From positions 8,978-72,977 of the forward strand of contig CALOBA010000074.1 in assembly GCA_942491465.1 (NCBI GenBank): a stretch of 64,000 bases of DNA. The letters run 5' to 3'. Positions 10,508-20,067 of this stretch are shown piece by piece. The DNA comes from CALOBA01 sp942491465 (lineage in GTDB: Bacteria > Pseudomonadota > Gammaproteobacteria > Chromatiales > Chromatiaceae). How positions within the stretch are numbered: position 1 is the stretch's first letter; each line of letters starts with the position of its first letter. The notes below the pieces were generated by a model, which saw only the letters and a list, made by a program, of their open reading frames with translations, ran no database searches and was not told where the DNA came from. The translations under genes were made by a program, and so were the position numbers.

Positions 10508-12270
10508 TTGACCACGCTCGAACAGCACCAAGGGCGCGTCGGCGGTTTCGCCGATGCAGCCGCCTGGAATGCCCTCACGGGTGCCGAGTCGCTCGACGGC
10601 TTCGCCAGCGCCTGGCTCGGGCTGCAGTGCCGACTCATCGGCGATGTCGAGCGCGGCGTCGTGGTCCTGCGCGAGGCCGGGTCCGACGACTTTCGCCCGC
10701 ACTGCTGGTGGCCCGCCGACGCCGATGCGGGGCCAGGGCTACCGGCGGTGGCCGAGCTGGCGCTGGCGCAGCGGCGCGGGGTTGTGCGCCGGCAGGACGA
10801 CGGGGCAGGGCAGGGCAGGACGATCCTCGCCTGGCCGCTGTTGGTGGCCGACGAGCCCGCGGGCGTGGTTGCGATCGAGGCCGCCGTCGGCGGCGACGCC
10901 CGCGCCGCCGAGGTCATGCGCCTGCTGCAATGGGGCGCGGTCTGGTGGCAGGCGCGGCTGGCGGCGTCCGTTGCCGGTGAGCCCGGCAGCAGCGACCTGA
11001 CCCCGGTGCTCGGGGTGCTGGTCACCACCCTCGATCAGCGCCGCCTGGAGCCGGCGGCCACGGCGATGGCCACCGAGCTTGCCGTCAGCCTGGATTGCGA
11101 TCGGGTGGCCTGCGGCCTGCGCAGCGGGCGGCAGACACGGGTCCGGGCGCTGTCGCACTCGGCGGATTTCAACCGCAAGGGCCGGCTGATGCGCGACCTG
11201 GCGGCGGCCATGGACGAGGCCATCGATCAGCAGGCCATGGTCGTGCTGCCGGCACCGGCGGACGACACCCTGGCTACCCACGCCCACCGCCAGCTTGCAG
11301 AGCACCATGACGACCGCGCCGTCTGCTCCGTCGCCTTGAGCGATGCCGGGCGGATGATCGGCGCGCTGACGCTGGAGCGGGCCGCCGGGCCGCCGTTCAC
11401 GGCCGCTGAGCTGGCCCAATGCCGGCACCTGGCGGTCTTGCTCGGGCCGGTGCTGGAGGCCAAGCGCCGCGAGGAGCGCTGGATCGGCCGCAAGGTCTGG
11501 GATGCCGGCGTCGATCTGTTGCGGCGGCTGCTCGGGCCTGGGCGTCTTGGACGAAGCTGGCGGCCGTCGTGTGGTGGGTTGACGGTCTTTCAGCGTCGCC
11601 GTCGGGCCGTTTGGATATCGGCGCCGGGGTGCTCGAGGGCCGGGTGAGCGATCGGTGACGGCGCCGTGGATGGTATATGCGCGCGTGGTGCGACCGGACG
11701 ACGCGTGCCAAGGACGAGGCGAGCTGGAGGACAAGGACTGCGTTGGAGAGGCCAGGGACACGAGGCGAGAGGAGGCGGAGTAGGCTGGCGCGTGGAGCGG
11801 GATGCTGGGCGCAGAGGGAGGGGGGACCTGCGAGGAGGCTGGCGCCGTTCGACGGCGTGGTCGTCGCCGGCGACCTGACCCAATCCATCGGTGCCCCCGT
11901 CGCGCGCGGCGACGTCCTGTTCAAGCTGGCACCCCTGGATGAGTACCGCGTCGTGCTGCAGGTGGACGAGCACGACATCGGCGAGATCGCCATCGGCCAG
12001 GCCGGACGCATCGCCCTGGCCGGATTGCCCCAACAGCCGCTGGCGTTGACCATCACCCGCCTGACCCCGATCGCGGTGGCGGAGGAGGGGCGCAATCAAT
12101 TCCGCGTCGAGGCCGCGCTGGTCGACCCCACCCCGGCGCTGCTGCAACAGCTACGCCCGGGGATGCAGGGCATCGGCAAGATCGATATCGGCGAGCGCAA
12201 CCTGTTTTCGGTTTGGACCCGTCGGCTGCGCCACTGGTTGGCGCTGTCGTGGTGGTCCTGGGCCGGCTGA
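10508..12270 (+). CDS. GAF domain / HlyD-type periplasmic adaptor (multiple frameshifts)
   Basis: The first about 340 residues (TTG start at 10508) form an N-terminal region followed by a GAF-like domain (SLDCDRVACGLRSGR...; MIGALTLERAAGPPF) ending in a basic helix. From 11540 to 11850 the frame breaks repeatedly, but pieces of a membrane anchor and biotinyl-lipoyl/coiled-coil HlyD segment can be recognised across frames (VLEGRV, TAPW, RPDDA, LEDKD). From 11845 a clean frame resumes with a typical adaptor C-terminus: APFDGVVVAGDLTQSIGAPV, then KLAPLDEYRVVLQVDE and RPGMQGIGKIDIGE. It probably links the inner membrane to the periplasm in the export locus. The indel density suggests poor sequence as much as decay. 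Confidence 0.6.
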
Positions 12271-12285
12271 GGCCGGGGCGGGGAG

Positions 12286-14433
12286 ATGGCCGAGTCGCTA
12301 TTCAGTCAGAGTTGGTACCGGGTGGCCGGGCTGAAGCCGCGGCTGCGTGCGCACACCCGCATTCACCGCCACGACTATCGCGATCAGGTCTGGTACGTGC
12401 TGGAGGATGCCGCCTCGGGCCGCTACCACCGTATCTCCGCCACGGCCTACGGGCTGATCGGCATGATGGACGGGGAGCGTACGCTCCAGCAGATCTGGGA
12501 TGCGGCCCAGGGCCGCGACGGTGACGACGCCCCGACCCAAGATGAGACCATCCGCCTGCTCGGTCAGATGCACGCGGCCGACGCCCTGGTGGCGGACCTG
12601 CCCCCGGACAGCCAGGAGATCGCCCAGCGCCGCGAACGCCAGCAGCAGAAGAAGCTGCGGCAGCGCCTGGCCCAGCCGCTGGCGGTGCGCATCCCGCTGT
12701 TCGACCCGGACCGGCTGCTCGAGCGCGGGTTGCCGCTGGTGGGCTGGCTGTTCTCGCCGCTGGGCTTCGGGCTCTGGTTGCTGCTGATCGCCACCGGCAC
12801 CGTGCTCGCGGCCAGCCATTGGTCGGAGTTGACCAATAATCTGGCCGATCGGGTGCTCAGCGCCCAGGGGCTGGCGCTGTTGTTCATCAGCTATCCGCTG
12901 GTCAAGGCGGTGCATGAGTTCGGGCACGCCTTCGCCGCCAAGCGCTGGGGGGGGGAGGTGCACGAGATCGGCATCATGCTGCTGGTGCTGATGCCGGTGC
13001 CCTACGTGGAGGCATCCTCAGCCTCGGCCTTCCCCGACAAGTACCGACGCATGGTGGTCGGCGCCATGGGCATCATGGTGGAGCTGGCGCTGGCGGCAAT
13101 CGCGCTGCTGCTGTGGCTCGCGATGGAGCCCGGGATCAGCCGCGCCCTGGCCTTCAACGTCATGCTCATCGGCGGGGTCTCGACGCTGTTGTTCAACGGC
13201 AATCCGCTGCTGCGCTTCGACGGCTACTACGTGCTCGCGGACTGGCTGGAGATCCCGAACCTGGCCACCCGCGCCCAGCGGCATCTCGGTTGGCTGGCCC
13301 AGCACTATCTGTTCGGGGCGCGGGATCTGGAGCCCCCGGTGCTCGGCCCCGGCGAGGGGCGCTGGCTGGTCTTCTACGGCATCAGCTCGTTCCTCTATCG
13401 CCAGCCGATCTTGTTCGCCATCGTCCTGTTCATCGCCGGGCAGTCGTTCTTCATCGGCGTGCTGCTGGCGATCTGGGCGGTCTCGACCCAGCTGCTGTGG
13501 CCGCCGATCAAGGGGCTGCACTTTGTCCTGACCAACCCGAAGCTGGACCGCCGACGGGTGCGCTCGGTGCTGGTGACCGCCGGCGTGGTCGGCGCGCTGG
13601 CGCTGTTGATCCTGGTGGTGCCGATGCCCTCCTGGACCCGCGCCGAGGGTGTGATCCAGCTCCCCGAGCAGGCCGGCCTGCGGGCGAGGGCCGATGGCCA
13701 GGTGACGCGGCTGGTCGCCGCCGACGGCAGCCGGGTCGATGCCGGGCAGCCGGTGGTCGCGATGCAGGACCCGTACCTGGACCTGCAGGTGGCGGTGTTG
13801 CAGGCCAGGCTGCGCGAGCTGGAGGCCAGACTGACCCGGGCTCAGGTCGACGACAGACCCGGCACCCAGGTGGTCCGCGAGGAGATTGCCCAGGCGCGCC
13901 GAGACTTGACCCGCGCCGAGGAGCGGCGCGCCGACCTGGTGCAGACGGCCCCCATGTCCGGCCCGCTGATCGTGCCCGACGCCGCCGATCTGCCGGGGCG
14001 TTTTCTGCGCCGCGGTGATGTCGTCGCCTATATCGGTGGCCTGGCCGACGCCAACGTCCGGGCGGTGGTGGAGCAGCGGCGGGTCGGCCTGGTCCGGGAT
14101 CGGCTCCTGGGCGTCTCGTTGCGGCTGGACGCCCCGGGGGCAGCGGCCGAGCCGAGCCGGGTGCTGCGCCTTGTGCCCTCGGCGACCACGCGGCTGCCGT
14201 CGGCGGCCTTGGGCAGCGACGGTGGCGGCCGCATCCCGCTCGACCCCAGCGATCCGCGCCGACGCACAGCCCTCGCTGGGGTCTTCGTGATCGATCTGGC
14301 GCTGACGCCGGCCTTGGGGGATGCCTATCCGGGCCAGCGCGTGCTGGTGCGCTTCGACCACGGCGCCGAGCCGCTGGCGGTGCAGTGGTTCCGCTCGCTG
14401 CGCCAGCTCTTCCTGGCCCGGTTCGGGGTCTGA
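12286..14433 (+). CDS. PqqD-like / M50 site-2 protease / HlyD fusion protein
   Basis: This intact protein of 715 residues begins 16 bp after the previous stop. An N-terminal PqqD-like winged domain (about 30-100, RYHRISATAYGLIGMMDG) is followed by multiple membrane helices carrying the zinc protease motif HEFGH (210-214). The third metal ligand is in the LLRFDGYY motif typical of site-2 (M50) proteases. After the last helix (about 440-460) comes a HlyD-like periplasmic part with barrel-sandwich halves (RADGQVTRLVAADGSRV) around a short coiled coil. Such fusions accompany type-I-like export of surface proteins. Proteolysis of the passenger or of an anchored signal is inference. Confidence 0.85.
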   Translation: MAESLFSQSWYRVAGLKPRLRAHTRIHRHDYRDQVWYVLEDAASGRYHRISATAYGLIGMMDGERTLQQIWDAAQGRDGDDAPTQDETIRLLGQMHAADALVADLPPDSQEIAQRRERQQQKKLRQRLAQPLAVRIPLFDPDRLLERGLPLVGWLFSPLGFGLWLLLIATGTVLAASHWSELTNNLADRVLSAQGLALLFISYPLVKAVHEFGHAFAAKRWGGEVHEIGIMLLVLMPVPYVEASSASAFPDKYRRMVVGAMGIMVELALAAIALLLWLAMEPGISRALAFNVMLIGGVSTLLFNGNPLLRFDGYYVLADWLEIPNLATRAQRHLGWLAQHYLFGARDLEPPVLGPGEGRWLVFYGISSFLYRQPILFAIVLFIAGQSFFIGVLLAIWAVSTQLLWPPIKGLHFVLTNPKLDRRRVRSVLVTAGVVGALALLILVVPMPSWTRAEGVIQLPEQAGLRARADGQVTRLVAADGSRVDAGQPVVAMQDPYLDLQVAVLQARLRELEARLTRAQVDDRPGTQVVREEIAQARRDLTRAEERRADLVQTAPMSGPLIVPDAADLPGRFLRRGDVVAYIGGLADANVRAVVEQRRVGLVRDRLLGVSLRLDAPGAAAEPSRVLRLVPSATTRLPSAALGSDGGGRIPLDPSDPRRRTALAGVFVIDLALTPALGDAYPGQRVLVRFDHGAEPLAVQWFRSLRQLFLARFGV

Positions 14434-14461
14434 TGCGGCGCGCGCGGTGCCGGCTGAGGTC

Positions 14462-16445
14462 ATGGGTCTGTTCGAGTCACCGCCAATCCCACGTCCGGGC
14501 CCCATCCTCGGCGCCTACCCCGAGCGCGACCTATCCCGGCTGACCCTGCTGGAGCGGCTGGCCGACCGCACCATGGGCGGCGCTGCGCGGGACCTTCCTG
14601 CCGATGCCCGGCGCTGGCGGCCGGTGCTGGCCCGCATCGAGCAGCAGCAGCAGCGCCTGCAGGGACTGGACGCCGCCCGGCTATCGCAGGAGGTCTTGTC
14701 CGTGCGCCAACGGCTGCGCCGGGACGGACTTGCGCAAGCCCCTTGCATCCACGCCTTCGCGCTGATCCGCGAGCTCGCCCGGCGGGCGCTGGGCATGGAG
14801 CACTACCCGACCGTGCAGATCTGCCGGCGGCTGGGCCATGCTCCAGGGCCGGCTGATCGAGATGCAGACCGGCGAGGGCAAGACCCTGGCGGCGACCCTG
14901 CCGGCGGCCACCGCGGCCATGGCCGGGGTGCCGGTGCATGTGATCACCGTCAACGACTATCTGGTGGCGCGCGACGCCGAGCAGCTGCGCCCCCTCTACC
15001 AGGCCCTGGGCCTGCGGGTCGGCACCGTCGTAGACGGCATGGATCATGCCGCACGGCGTGCCGCCTACGACTGCGATGTCTGCTACGTCACCAACAAGCT
15101 GCTGACCTTCGACTACCTGCGCGACCGCATGGTCCGTGGCGGCATGGGCGGGCTGCGGATGCGCTTGGACAGCCTGTTCGGCGAGCAGGCCATCGGCGAC
15201 AAGCTGCTGTTGCGTGGGCTCTGCTTCGGCATCGTCGACGAGGCCGACAGCATCTTGATCGACGAGGCACGCACCCCGCTGATCATCTCCGGGCGCGGCG
15301 ATGACGTCGATGACGGCGACGATCCGGCGACTTGGCGCGAGGCCCTGGGCATCGCCGCCGAGCTGCGCGCGCCGGAGCACTACCGTCTGCGCCGCGGCGA
15401 GCGCGAGGTCGAGCTGAACAACGCCGGCCGCGCTGCCGTCGACCGCTTGCGACCGGGGCATCGACCCTGGGGCAATCGCCGCCAGCGCGAGGAACTGGTG
15501 CGCCAGGCCCTGTACGCCGAGCACCTGCTTGCGCGCGACCGCCATTATCTGGTCACCGACGGCAAGGTCCAAATCATCGACGAATACACCGGTCGGGTGA
15601 TGCCGGACCGCAGCTGGGAGCGTGGTCTGCATCAGCTGGTGGAGACCAAGGAGGGCTGCGAGCCGACGCCGCGCAACGAGACCCTGGCCCGGATCAGCTA
15701 TCAGCGGTTCTTTCGCCGCTATCTGCGCCTCGCCGGCATGACCGGTACCGGCCGGGAGGTCGCCGCCGAGCTCTGGGCGGTCTACCACCTGGGCCTCGCC
15801 CTGGTCCCGACCCATCGACCCTGCCGGCGGCGGCTGTTGCCGACGCAGGTCTTTGCCGACCAAGACAGCAAATGGCGGGCGGTGGTCGAGGAGATCGCCC
15901 GGCTGCGAAGCGCAGGCCGACCGGTGCTGGTCGGCACCGTCTCCGTGGCGGCGTCCGAGGCCCTGGGCGAGCGTCTGACCCGGGCGGATATCCCGCACCA
16001 CATCCTCAATGCCCGCCAGGATGGCGATGAGGCGGCGACCATCGCCGATGCCGGCCAGCCGGGCCAAGTCACCGTCGCCACCAACATGGCCGGTCGCGGG
16101 ACCGACATCCGTCTCGGGCCCGGCGTGGCGGGGCAGGGCGGTCTGCACGTCATCGCCACCGAGCGCCACGATGCCGGGCGCATCGACCGCCAGCTCATCG
16201 GCCGCGGTGCCCGCCAGGGTGATCCGGGCAGCGCGCGGATCATCGCCTCGCTGGATGACGATCTGATCGTCAAGGGGCCTTGGCGCTGGGCCGCCGGGCT
16301 GCCGATTGCCGGCATCCCCGCACGCATCCTGTTGCGCGTCGCCCAGGGCAGCGCCGAGCGCCGGCATGGGAAGGTGCGTCGGCGTTTGCTGCGCCTGGAC
16401 GAGCAGCTTGGGCGGCTGCTGGCGTTCAGCGGGCGGCCCGAGTGA
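14462..16445 (+). CDS. Accessory SecA-like translocase ATPase (one frameshift)
   Basis: About 660 residues after correction, much shorter than housekeeping SecA (about 900). An N-terminal helical segment (PYPERDLSR-like start) leads to the motor: Walker A TGEGKT, HVITVNDYLVARDAEQ, DEAD-like IVDEADSILIDEARTPLI, then MTGTG, and the second RecA motif NMAGRGTDIRLG with RQLIGRGARQGDPGS. The canonical C-terminal zinc-binding linker is missing. An extra C at about 14824 shifts frame; without it VQICGGWAMLQGRL reads through. Position between an M50-HlyD fusion and a HlyD adaptor argues for a dedicated export motor rather than the general Sec ATPase. Confidence 0.8.
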
Positions 16446-16501
16446 GCGCGCCCGGCACCGACACCCAGAAACACGTCAAACAGAGGCTCCCGTTGACCCC
16501 G

Positions 16502-17359
16502 ATGCAAAGATATACAAAGGCGCAAGGCTTGCCCGTGAAGGGGGCTCGACGGGGTGTCGCGCTCGCCGCGCTGCTGGCGATAGGCGGCGGCCCCGTGGCC
16601 GGCGAGACGCTCGGCGGCTTCGACTGCCTGATCGACCCCGAGGGCATCGCCGAGGTCAGCACCCGAGAGGAAGGCATCCTCGACGCGCTGCTGGTCCAGC
16701 GCGGCGACTTGGTGGCGGCGGGCCAGGTCATCGCCCGGCTCAACCGCGATGTGGAGCAGGCCACCGTCGATCTCGCCGAGGCCAGGGCGGGGCTCGATGC
16801 CGAGATCGATGAGCTGCGCGAGGGCCTGGCCTTCGCCGAGCGCGAGCGCGAGCGCATCGACCGACTCTCCAAGGCCAAGGCCATCTCCGCCACCGAGAAG
16901 GACAAGGCGACCAGCGAGGCCAAGCGCGCCGCGCTGCGGCTCGAGCAGGCCTTGGAGCAGCAGCGCATCGCCGAGCTGGAGCTCGAGCGTGCTCGGCGGC
17001 TGTTGGCCAACCGCACCGTGCGCAGCCCGCTCGACGGTCTGGTCATGGAACGGTTGATGTCCCCAGGCGAGTCGGCCGAGAACCGCCCGATCATCAAGAT
17101 CGCCAAGATCGATCCGCTGTACGTCGAGATCTTCGTCCCGGTAGACCACTACGGCGCCATCGCCACCGGCATGATCGCCGACGTCACCCCGCGCTACCCG
17201 GGCGCCGCCAGCCACCGCGCCGAGGTCGTCGTCGTCGATCAGATCATCGACGCCGCCAGCAACACCTTCGGCGTGCGCCTGTTGTTGCCCAACCCGGACA
17301 ACCGCATCCCGGCGGGCGTGCGCTGCGACATCCGCTTCGCTGACCAGGCCGGGCCTTGA
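16502..17359 (+). CDS. HlyD-family periplasmic adaptor (efflux/secretion)
   Basis: 285 residues starting at ATG 16502, 56 bp after the SecA-like gene. A basic N-region and hydrophobic core (GVALAALLAIGGGPVAG) form a signal peptide or anchor. Two half-lipoyl motifs (VSTREEGILDALLVQRGDLV and NRTVRSPLDGLVMERLMSPG) bracket a long coiled coil rich in Glu, Arg and Ala. The rest is the beta-barrel domain (DPLYVEIFVPVDHYG). This is the usual order for membrane fusion proteins. It is the fourth export component of the locus and is intact. No ABC transporter or outer-membrane channel gene is in the window. Confidence 0.8.
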   Translation: MQRYTKAQGLPVKGARRGVALAALLAIGGGPVAGETLGGFDCLIDPEGIAEVSTREEGILDALLVQRGDLVAAGQVIARLNRDVEQATVDLAEARAGLDAEIDELREGLAFAERERERIDRLSKAKAISATEKDKATSEAKRAALRLEQALEQQRIAELELERARRLLANRTVRSPLDGLVMERLMSPGESAENRPIIKIAKIDPLYVEIFVPVDHYGAIATGMIADVTPRYPGAASHRAEVVVVDQIIDAASNTFGVRLLLPNPDNRIPAGVRCDIRFADQAGP

Positions 17360-17374
17360 TTTGAAAAATCTATC

Positions 17375-17878
17375 ATGAATCTCAACGCCCTCGATGGACT
17401 CGACCGCGATCTGCAACAGTCCCTGCTGAGCCAGATCCGCGACCTCTGGACCCATACCTCCACCGCCCTGGAAGGCAACACCCTCACCCTGGGCGAGACC
17501 AAGTTCGTCATCGAGGAGGGACTGACGGTTTCCGGCAAGCCGTTGAAGGATCACCAGGAGGTGATGGGGCATGCGCGGGCCATCGAGCTGATCTACCAAG
17601 GGCTGGACGGGACAGTCACCGAGTCGCGCCTGTTCGACCTGCACCGGGCGGTGCAATCAGAGGCCGTGACGGATATCTACAAGCCCTACGGGGCCTGGAA
17701 ACGGGAGCCGAACGGGACTTATGCCGTTACCGAGGAGGGGCGCCAGACCTTTATTGAGTACGCCTCACCAGAAGATGTGCCCGCGCTGATGCGCGAGTGG
17801 CTGGGGGAGCTCAACGAACAGGCGAGCGACCAGCAGGCAAAGCGAGATCGTAGGCACAACGGCGGGGACGCAGGATGA
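17375..17878 (+). pseudogene. Fic family protein, N-terminal part only
   Basis: 167 residues matching the N-terminal half of Fic proteins: the inhibitory helix motif S-T-A-L-E-G-N with following TLTLGET, and the region HARAIELIYQ...LFDLHRAV. The catalytic HPFxxGNGRxxR loop should come shortly after the last recognisable residues but is absent; the frame ends in a basic tail (KRDRRHNGGDAG) at 17878. The product could not carry out AMP transfer. Truncation coincides with the left edge of the plasmid-like block. Confidence 0.65.
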
Positions 17879-17970
17879 CTGACGTCCCATTCAAACCCTG
17901 GCGGGCCCTGTTTTCCAAATGATCTGAAATACAGCGAATTTGCTCATGCCTAGGCGTCGAAATCCAGCCC

Positions 17971-17988
17971 AAAAATATACCTGTTTCT
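17971..17988 (-). repeat. Dispersed 18-bp motif AGAAACAGGTATATTTTT, copy 1 (minus orientation)
   Basis: Reads aaaaatatacctgtttct on the plus strand. Near-identical copies occur at 19208-19224 (minus) and at 22802-22820 and 22946-22965 (plus). The two left copies face opposite to the two right copies and bracket the Tus-like/KfrA/recombinase block. Function unknown; operator, iteron or recombination site are possibilities. Confidence 0.5.
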
Positions 17989-18021
17989 TGATGACGCGAA
18001 TAGGTGATGTAAATAGCAACC

Positions 18022-18095
18022 GACGGCGAAACGGGTTCGGCAGGCGATGGGGCGGGGCGCCCAGCAGACGATTCTGAGTGCGCTTGAGCGATGCC
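18022..18095 (+). pseudogene. kfrA 5' fragment
   Basis: About 70 bp closely match, with a handful of differences, the 5' coding region of the KfrA-like gene at 20250-21272 (encoding RVRQAIGQGAQQTILSAL; here RVRQAMGRGAQQTILSAL). The rest of the gene is missing, so this is a leftover of a second kfrA-type gene joined to the truncated Fic gene. Confidence 0.6.
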
Positions 18096-18180
18096 GAGCG
18101 CGCCGAGATCCTCGTCGTGGCCAACAGTGGAGGAGGGCACGCAGAAGGCAGCCTGATTTTTGCGACATCTTCTTTGACAA

Positions 18181-19179
18181 CTAGCGGCGCGGGCGACACC
18201 GCAAAGCGTTGCAGGTAAGCAGCCCAAGCGAGACACAGACCAGCGAATCGTTGCGTTGCGACCGGGCACGCCGCGGCGGTTCGTAGGCGCGAAGCGCACG
18301 TCGCAGAATCAGCTTCGGTAGTTCGGCATCGTCAGGGTAGAGGATCGGCATGATCGCGCGACGTGTGCGGTTCTCGCGTACGGGGTTACCGTTGCTGTCG
18401 ACGCCGAGGAACGTAAGGTTGCAGCGCGGGTGGATATGGGGTTCCTTCTCGACGACGACCGGCGTGTCGGGCGCGAGGCTGCCGGCCATCAGTTCGCTCA
18501 AGCGCTCCACGTCCGCGTTGATGCGGTCGTTGCTGTCGCTTCGCCGGGCAAGCCTGTCATGCAGGGCAGCCAGGGTCGTGCGATAGCGGCGCGGCAGATT
18601 CGCCCAAAGAAAGCTCGCTTGCACCGGTGTGCGCGGCTCGATCTGCAGCTTGCGCGTCGCTTGGCGTCGGCTCAAACGCGCGCGACCCATCAAGGCCAAG
18701 TGCATTTTCAGCAGCGGCTGATCAATCCACTCGGGATGGCTGGACTGTGCGTCGGCGTGCAGGACGCGGCGCTCGTCCATCGCCCGCACCACCCGCTCGA
18801 AGCCATGCTTGCGTGTATTGACGGTCGCTGCACTGGCGAGTGTGGCGGGGCTGCATGCGAGCAGGCCCGGCATCAGCACCGTCACGCGGCCGTCCTGGGG
18901 CAAGGCGTCCTGCGCCGCTGGCGATAACGCCCGTCGCACAGCGGCGTCCGTGTGATCGAGTCGGGGCAGATCCTCGGCGAGTTGTGCGCGTGCCGCATCG
19001 CCGTCGGCCTCCGGGTAGGCCCAGGCGAAACGGCCGCCGTCCGCGAGGATGTCATCCGCGAGCACCCGCAGCGCCGTTTCCAGGTTATCCAGGCGAACGC
19101 TCATCTCGACGCGCAGCGCATTGTTGGTCATTTCTCGCAAGGCCTGCTCGTCCTGCTGTTCGGGGGTCGTGATGGTCAT
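18181..19179 (-). CDS. Tus-like replication terminus site-binding protein
   Basis: 332 residues; ATG at 19179 has an upstream GAGAAG site. Segments align in order with E. coli Tus: VLMPGLLACSPATL (Tus VRLPGVLCYQVDNL), the NTRKHGFERVV helix (Tus NKLKTTFEHIV), ASFLWANLPR (Tus RFGWANKHI) with the following helix, and a C-terminal DNA-contacting beta region with EKEPHIHPRCNLTF and RRAIMPILYP. Tus family proteins bind ter sites and arrest replication forks from one side; homologues occur on plasmids. The neighbouring KfrA-like gene supports a plasmid origin. The last about 35 residues look divergent. The similarity is remote and needs a profile search. Confidence 0.55.
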   Translation of the reverse strand: MTITTPEQQDEQALREMTNNALRVEMSVRLDNLETALRVLADDILADGGRFAWAYPEADGDAARAQLAEDLPRLDHTDAAVRRALSPAAQDALPQDGRVTVLMPGLLACSPATLASAATVNTRKHGFERVVRAMDERRVLHADAQSSHPEWIDQPLLKMHLALMGRARLSRRQATRKLQIEPRTPVQASFLWANLPRRYRTTLAALHDRLARRSDSNDRINADVERLSELMAGSLAPDTPVVVEKEPHIHPRCNLTFLGVDSNGNPVRENRTRRAIMPILYPDDAELPKLILRRALRAYEPPRRARSQRNDSLVCVSLGLLTCNALRCRPRR

Positions 19180-19207
19180 GGTGACTTCTCATTGCTGTAT
19201 CAACCTG

Positions 19208-19224
19208 GATTTATACCTGTTTCT
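19208..19224 (-). repeat. Dispersed motif AGAAACAGGTATAAAT, copy 2 (minus orientation)
   Basis: Plus-strand GATTTATACCTGTTTCT, 28 bases upstream of the Tus-like start codon, so it could act as an operator for that gene. See the copies at 17971, 22802 and 22946. Confidence 0.45.
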
Positions 19225-19419
19225 AACTATGACAGTCAAACACTCAAGAAAGCCAACGCCTAACCCATCTTTATTTCTCTATCAGATAGATCACGACAGG
19301 GCGGCGGCGGGCACCTCGGCGGAAGAATACGGCGTTGCACGATGCGTTTGAGAGCCAGCAGACGACGAGGGGAGGGGAAGGGTTAACGGTTGAACAAAGC
19401 TGCGCATAGATGGTGAACA

Positions 19420-19690
19420 AGGCGGCGACATCTTGGCTGTGCACGGCGAGCGCATGGGCCATCGCCGCGGTAGGGAATCGAGCAGGCGCAACAGCGCGGC
19501 GGTGATCGAGCCGAAGTTCCCCCCGCGCTCGGCGGCGCGGGTGACCAGCGCGCGGCTGTTGGGTGCGGCGCGCACCAGGCGGTCGCTGCCGCTGTGGCGG
19601 CGCGCCTGGCGCTTGCGCTCGACAAGCGCCGCGCTATGCGCCAGCAATTCCAACTTTGCCTCTACCGCTTGCCAGCGCGGCGACGAGGCG
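19420..19690 (-). pseudogene. Transposase C-terminal remnant (IS21-like), frameshifted
   Basis: Minus-strand frames read HSGSDRLVRAAPNSRALV, then RAAERGGNFGSITAALLRLL, and after a frame slip AMAHALAVHSQDVAALFTIY. The helical pattern resembles the C-terminal part of IS21-type transposases. There is no catalytic region, start codon or terminal repeat, so this is a decayed fragment. The family call is tentative. Confidence 0.35.
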
Positions 19691-19697
19691 GTGGTTA

Positions 19698-19812
19698 GGC
19701 GGGCTGCAAGGCATCGATCATGGAGTCGAGCAGGTGCTCCCAGATATCGAAGGGATAGCCCTTGGTTTTGAGCGTACTGTTGTTTTCGTTCTCGATCTTC
19801 CAGCGGCTGCGT
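19698..19812 (-). pseudogene. DDE transposase C-terminal tail remnant
   Basis: The minus strand translates as RWKIENENNSTLKTKGYPFD followed by IWEHLLDSMIDALQPA and a stop. RWKIEN(E)...TLK.(K/Q)GY is a hallmark of the end of DDE transposases of the IS4-like group. The upstream part is missing; a foreign fragment begins at about 19806 on the other strand. Confidence 0.5.
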
Positions 19813-20067
19813 GGTCAGCTCGCACCAGCCGACCTTCAGGGCATCGTCGCCGTCGCGCAGCGGCACTGGAACGCGCCCGCTGCGATGCCGGCGCCGGCGG
19901 CGCTAGCGGCCTTCGTCGAGACGCCCGAGGGCATGGACCTGGGCTCGAACTTCATCCTCCTTGAGCACAGGAGCGATGAGCACTCGGCGGCGGCCTGGAC
20001 AGAGGCGCTCAAGACGGCACTCCCGGGGCTGAACGTCACCGTGGTGCAAGGCACCAGTGATCCCTGA
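19806..20067 (+). pseudogene. Orphan 3' gene fragment, unidentified
   Basis: An open frame of about 85 residues (from RGQLAPADLQGIVAVAQRHW to GLNVTVVQGTSDP) ends at 20067. Codon use looks genuine but the frame runs without a start into the transposase tail on its left, so only the 3' end of a gene is present. I do not recognise the family. The following 180 bp to the KfrA-like gene hold nothing I can identify. Confidence 0.35.

Noticed and set aside
9160..11028. Long minus-strand frame over sapC and the GAF gene
   Set aside because: Antisense shadow; the plus-strand genes have clear families.
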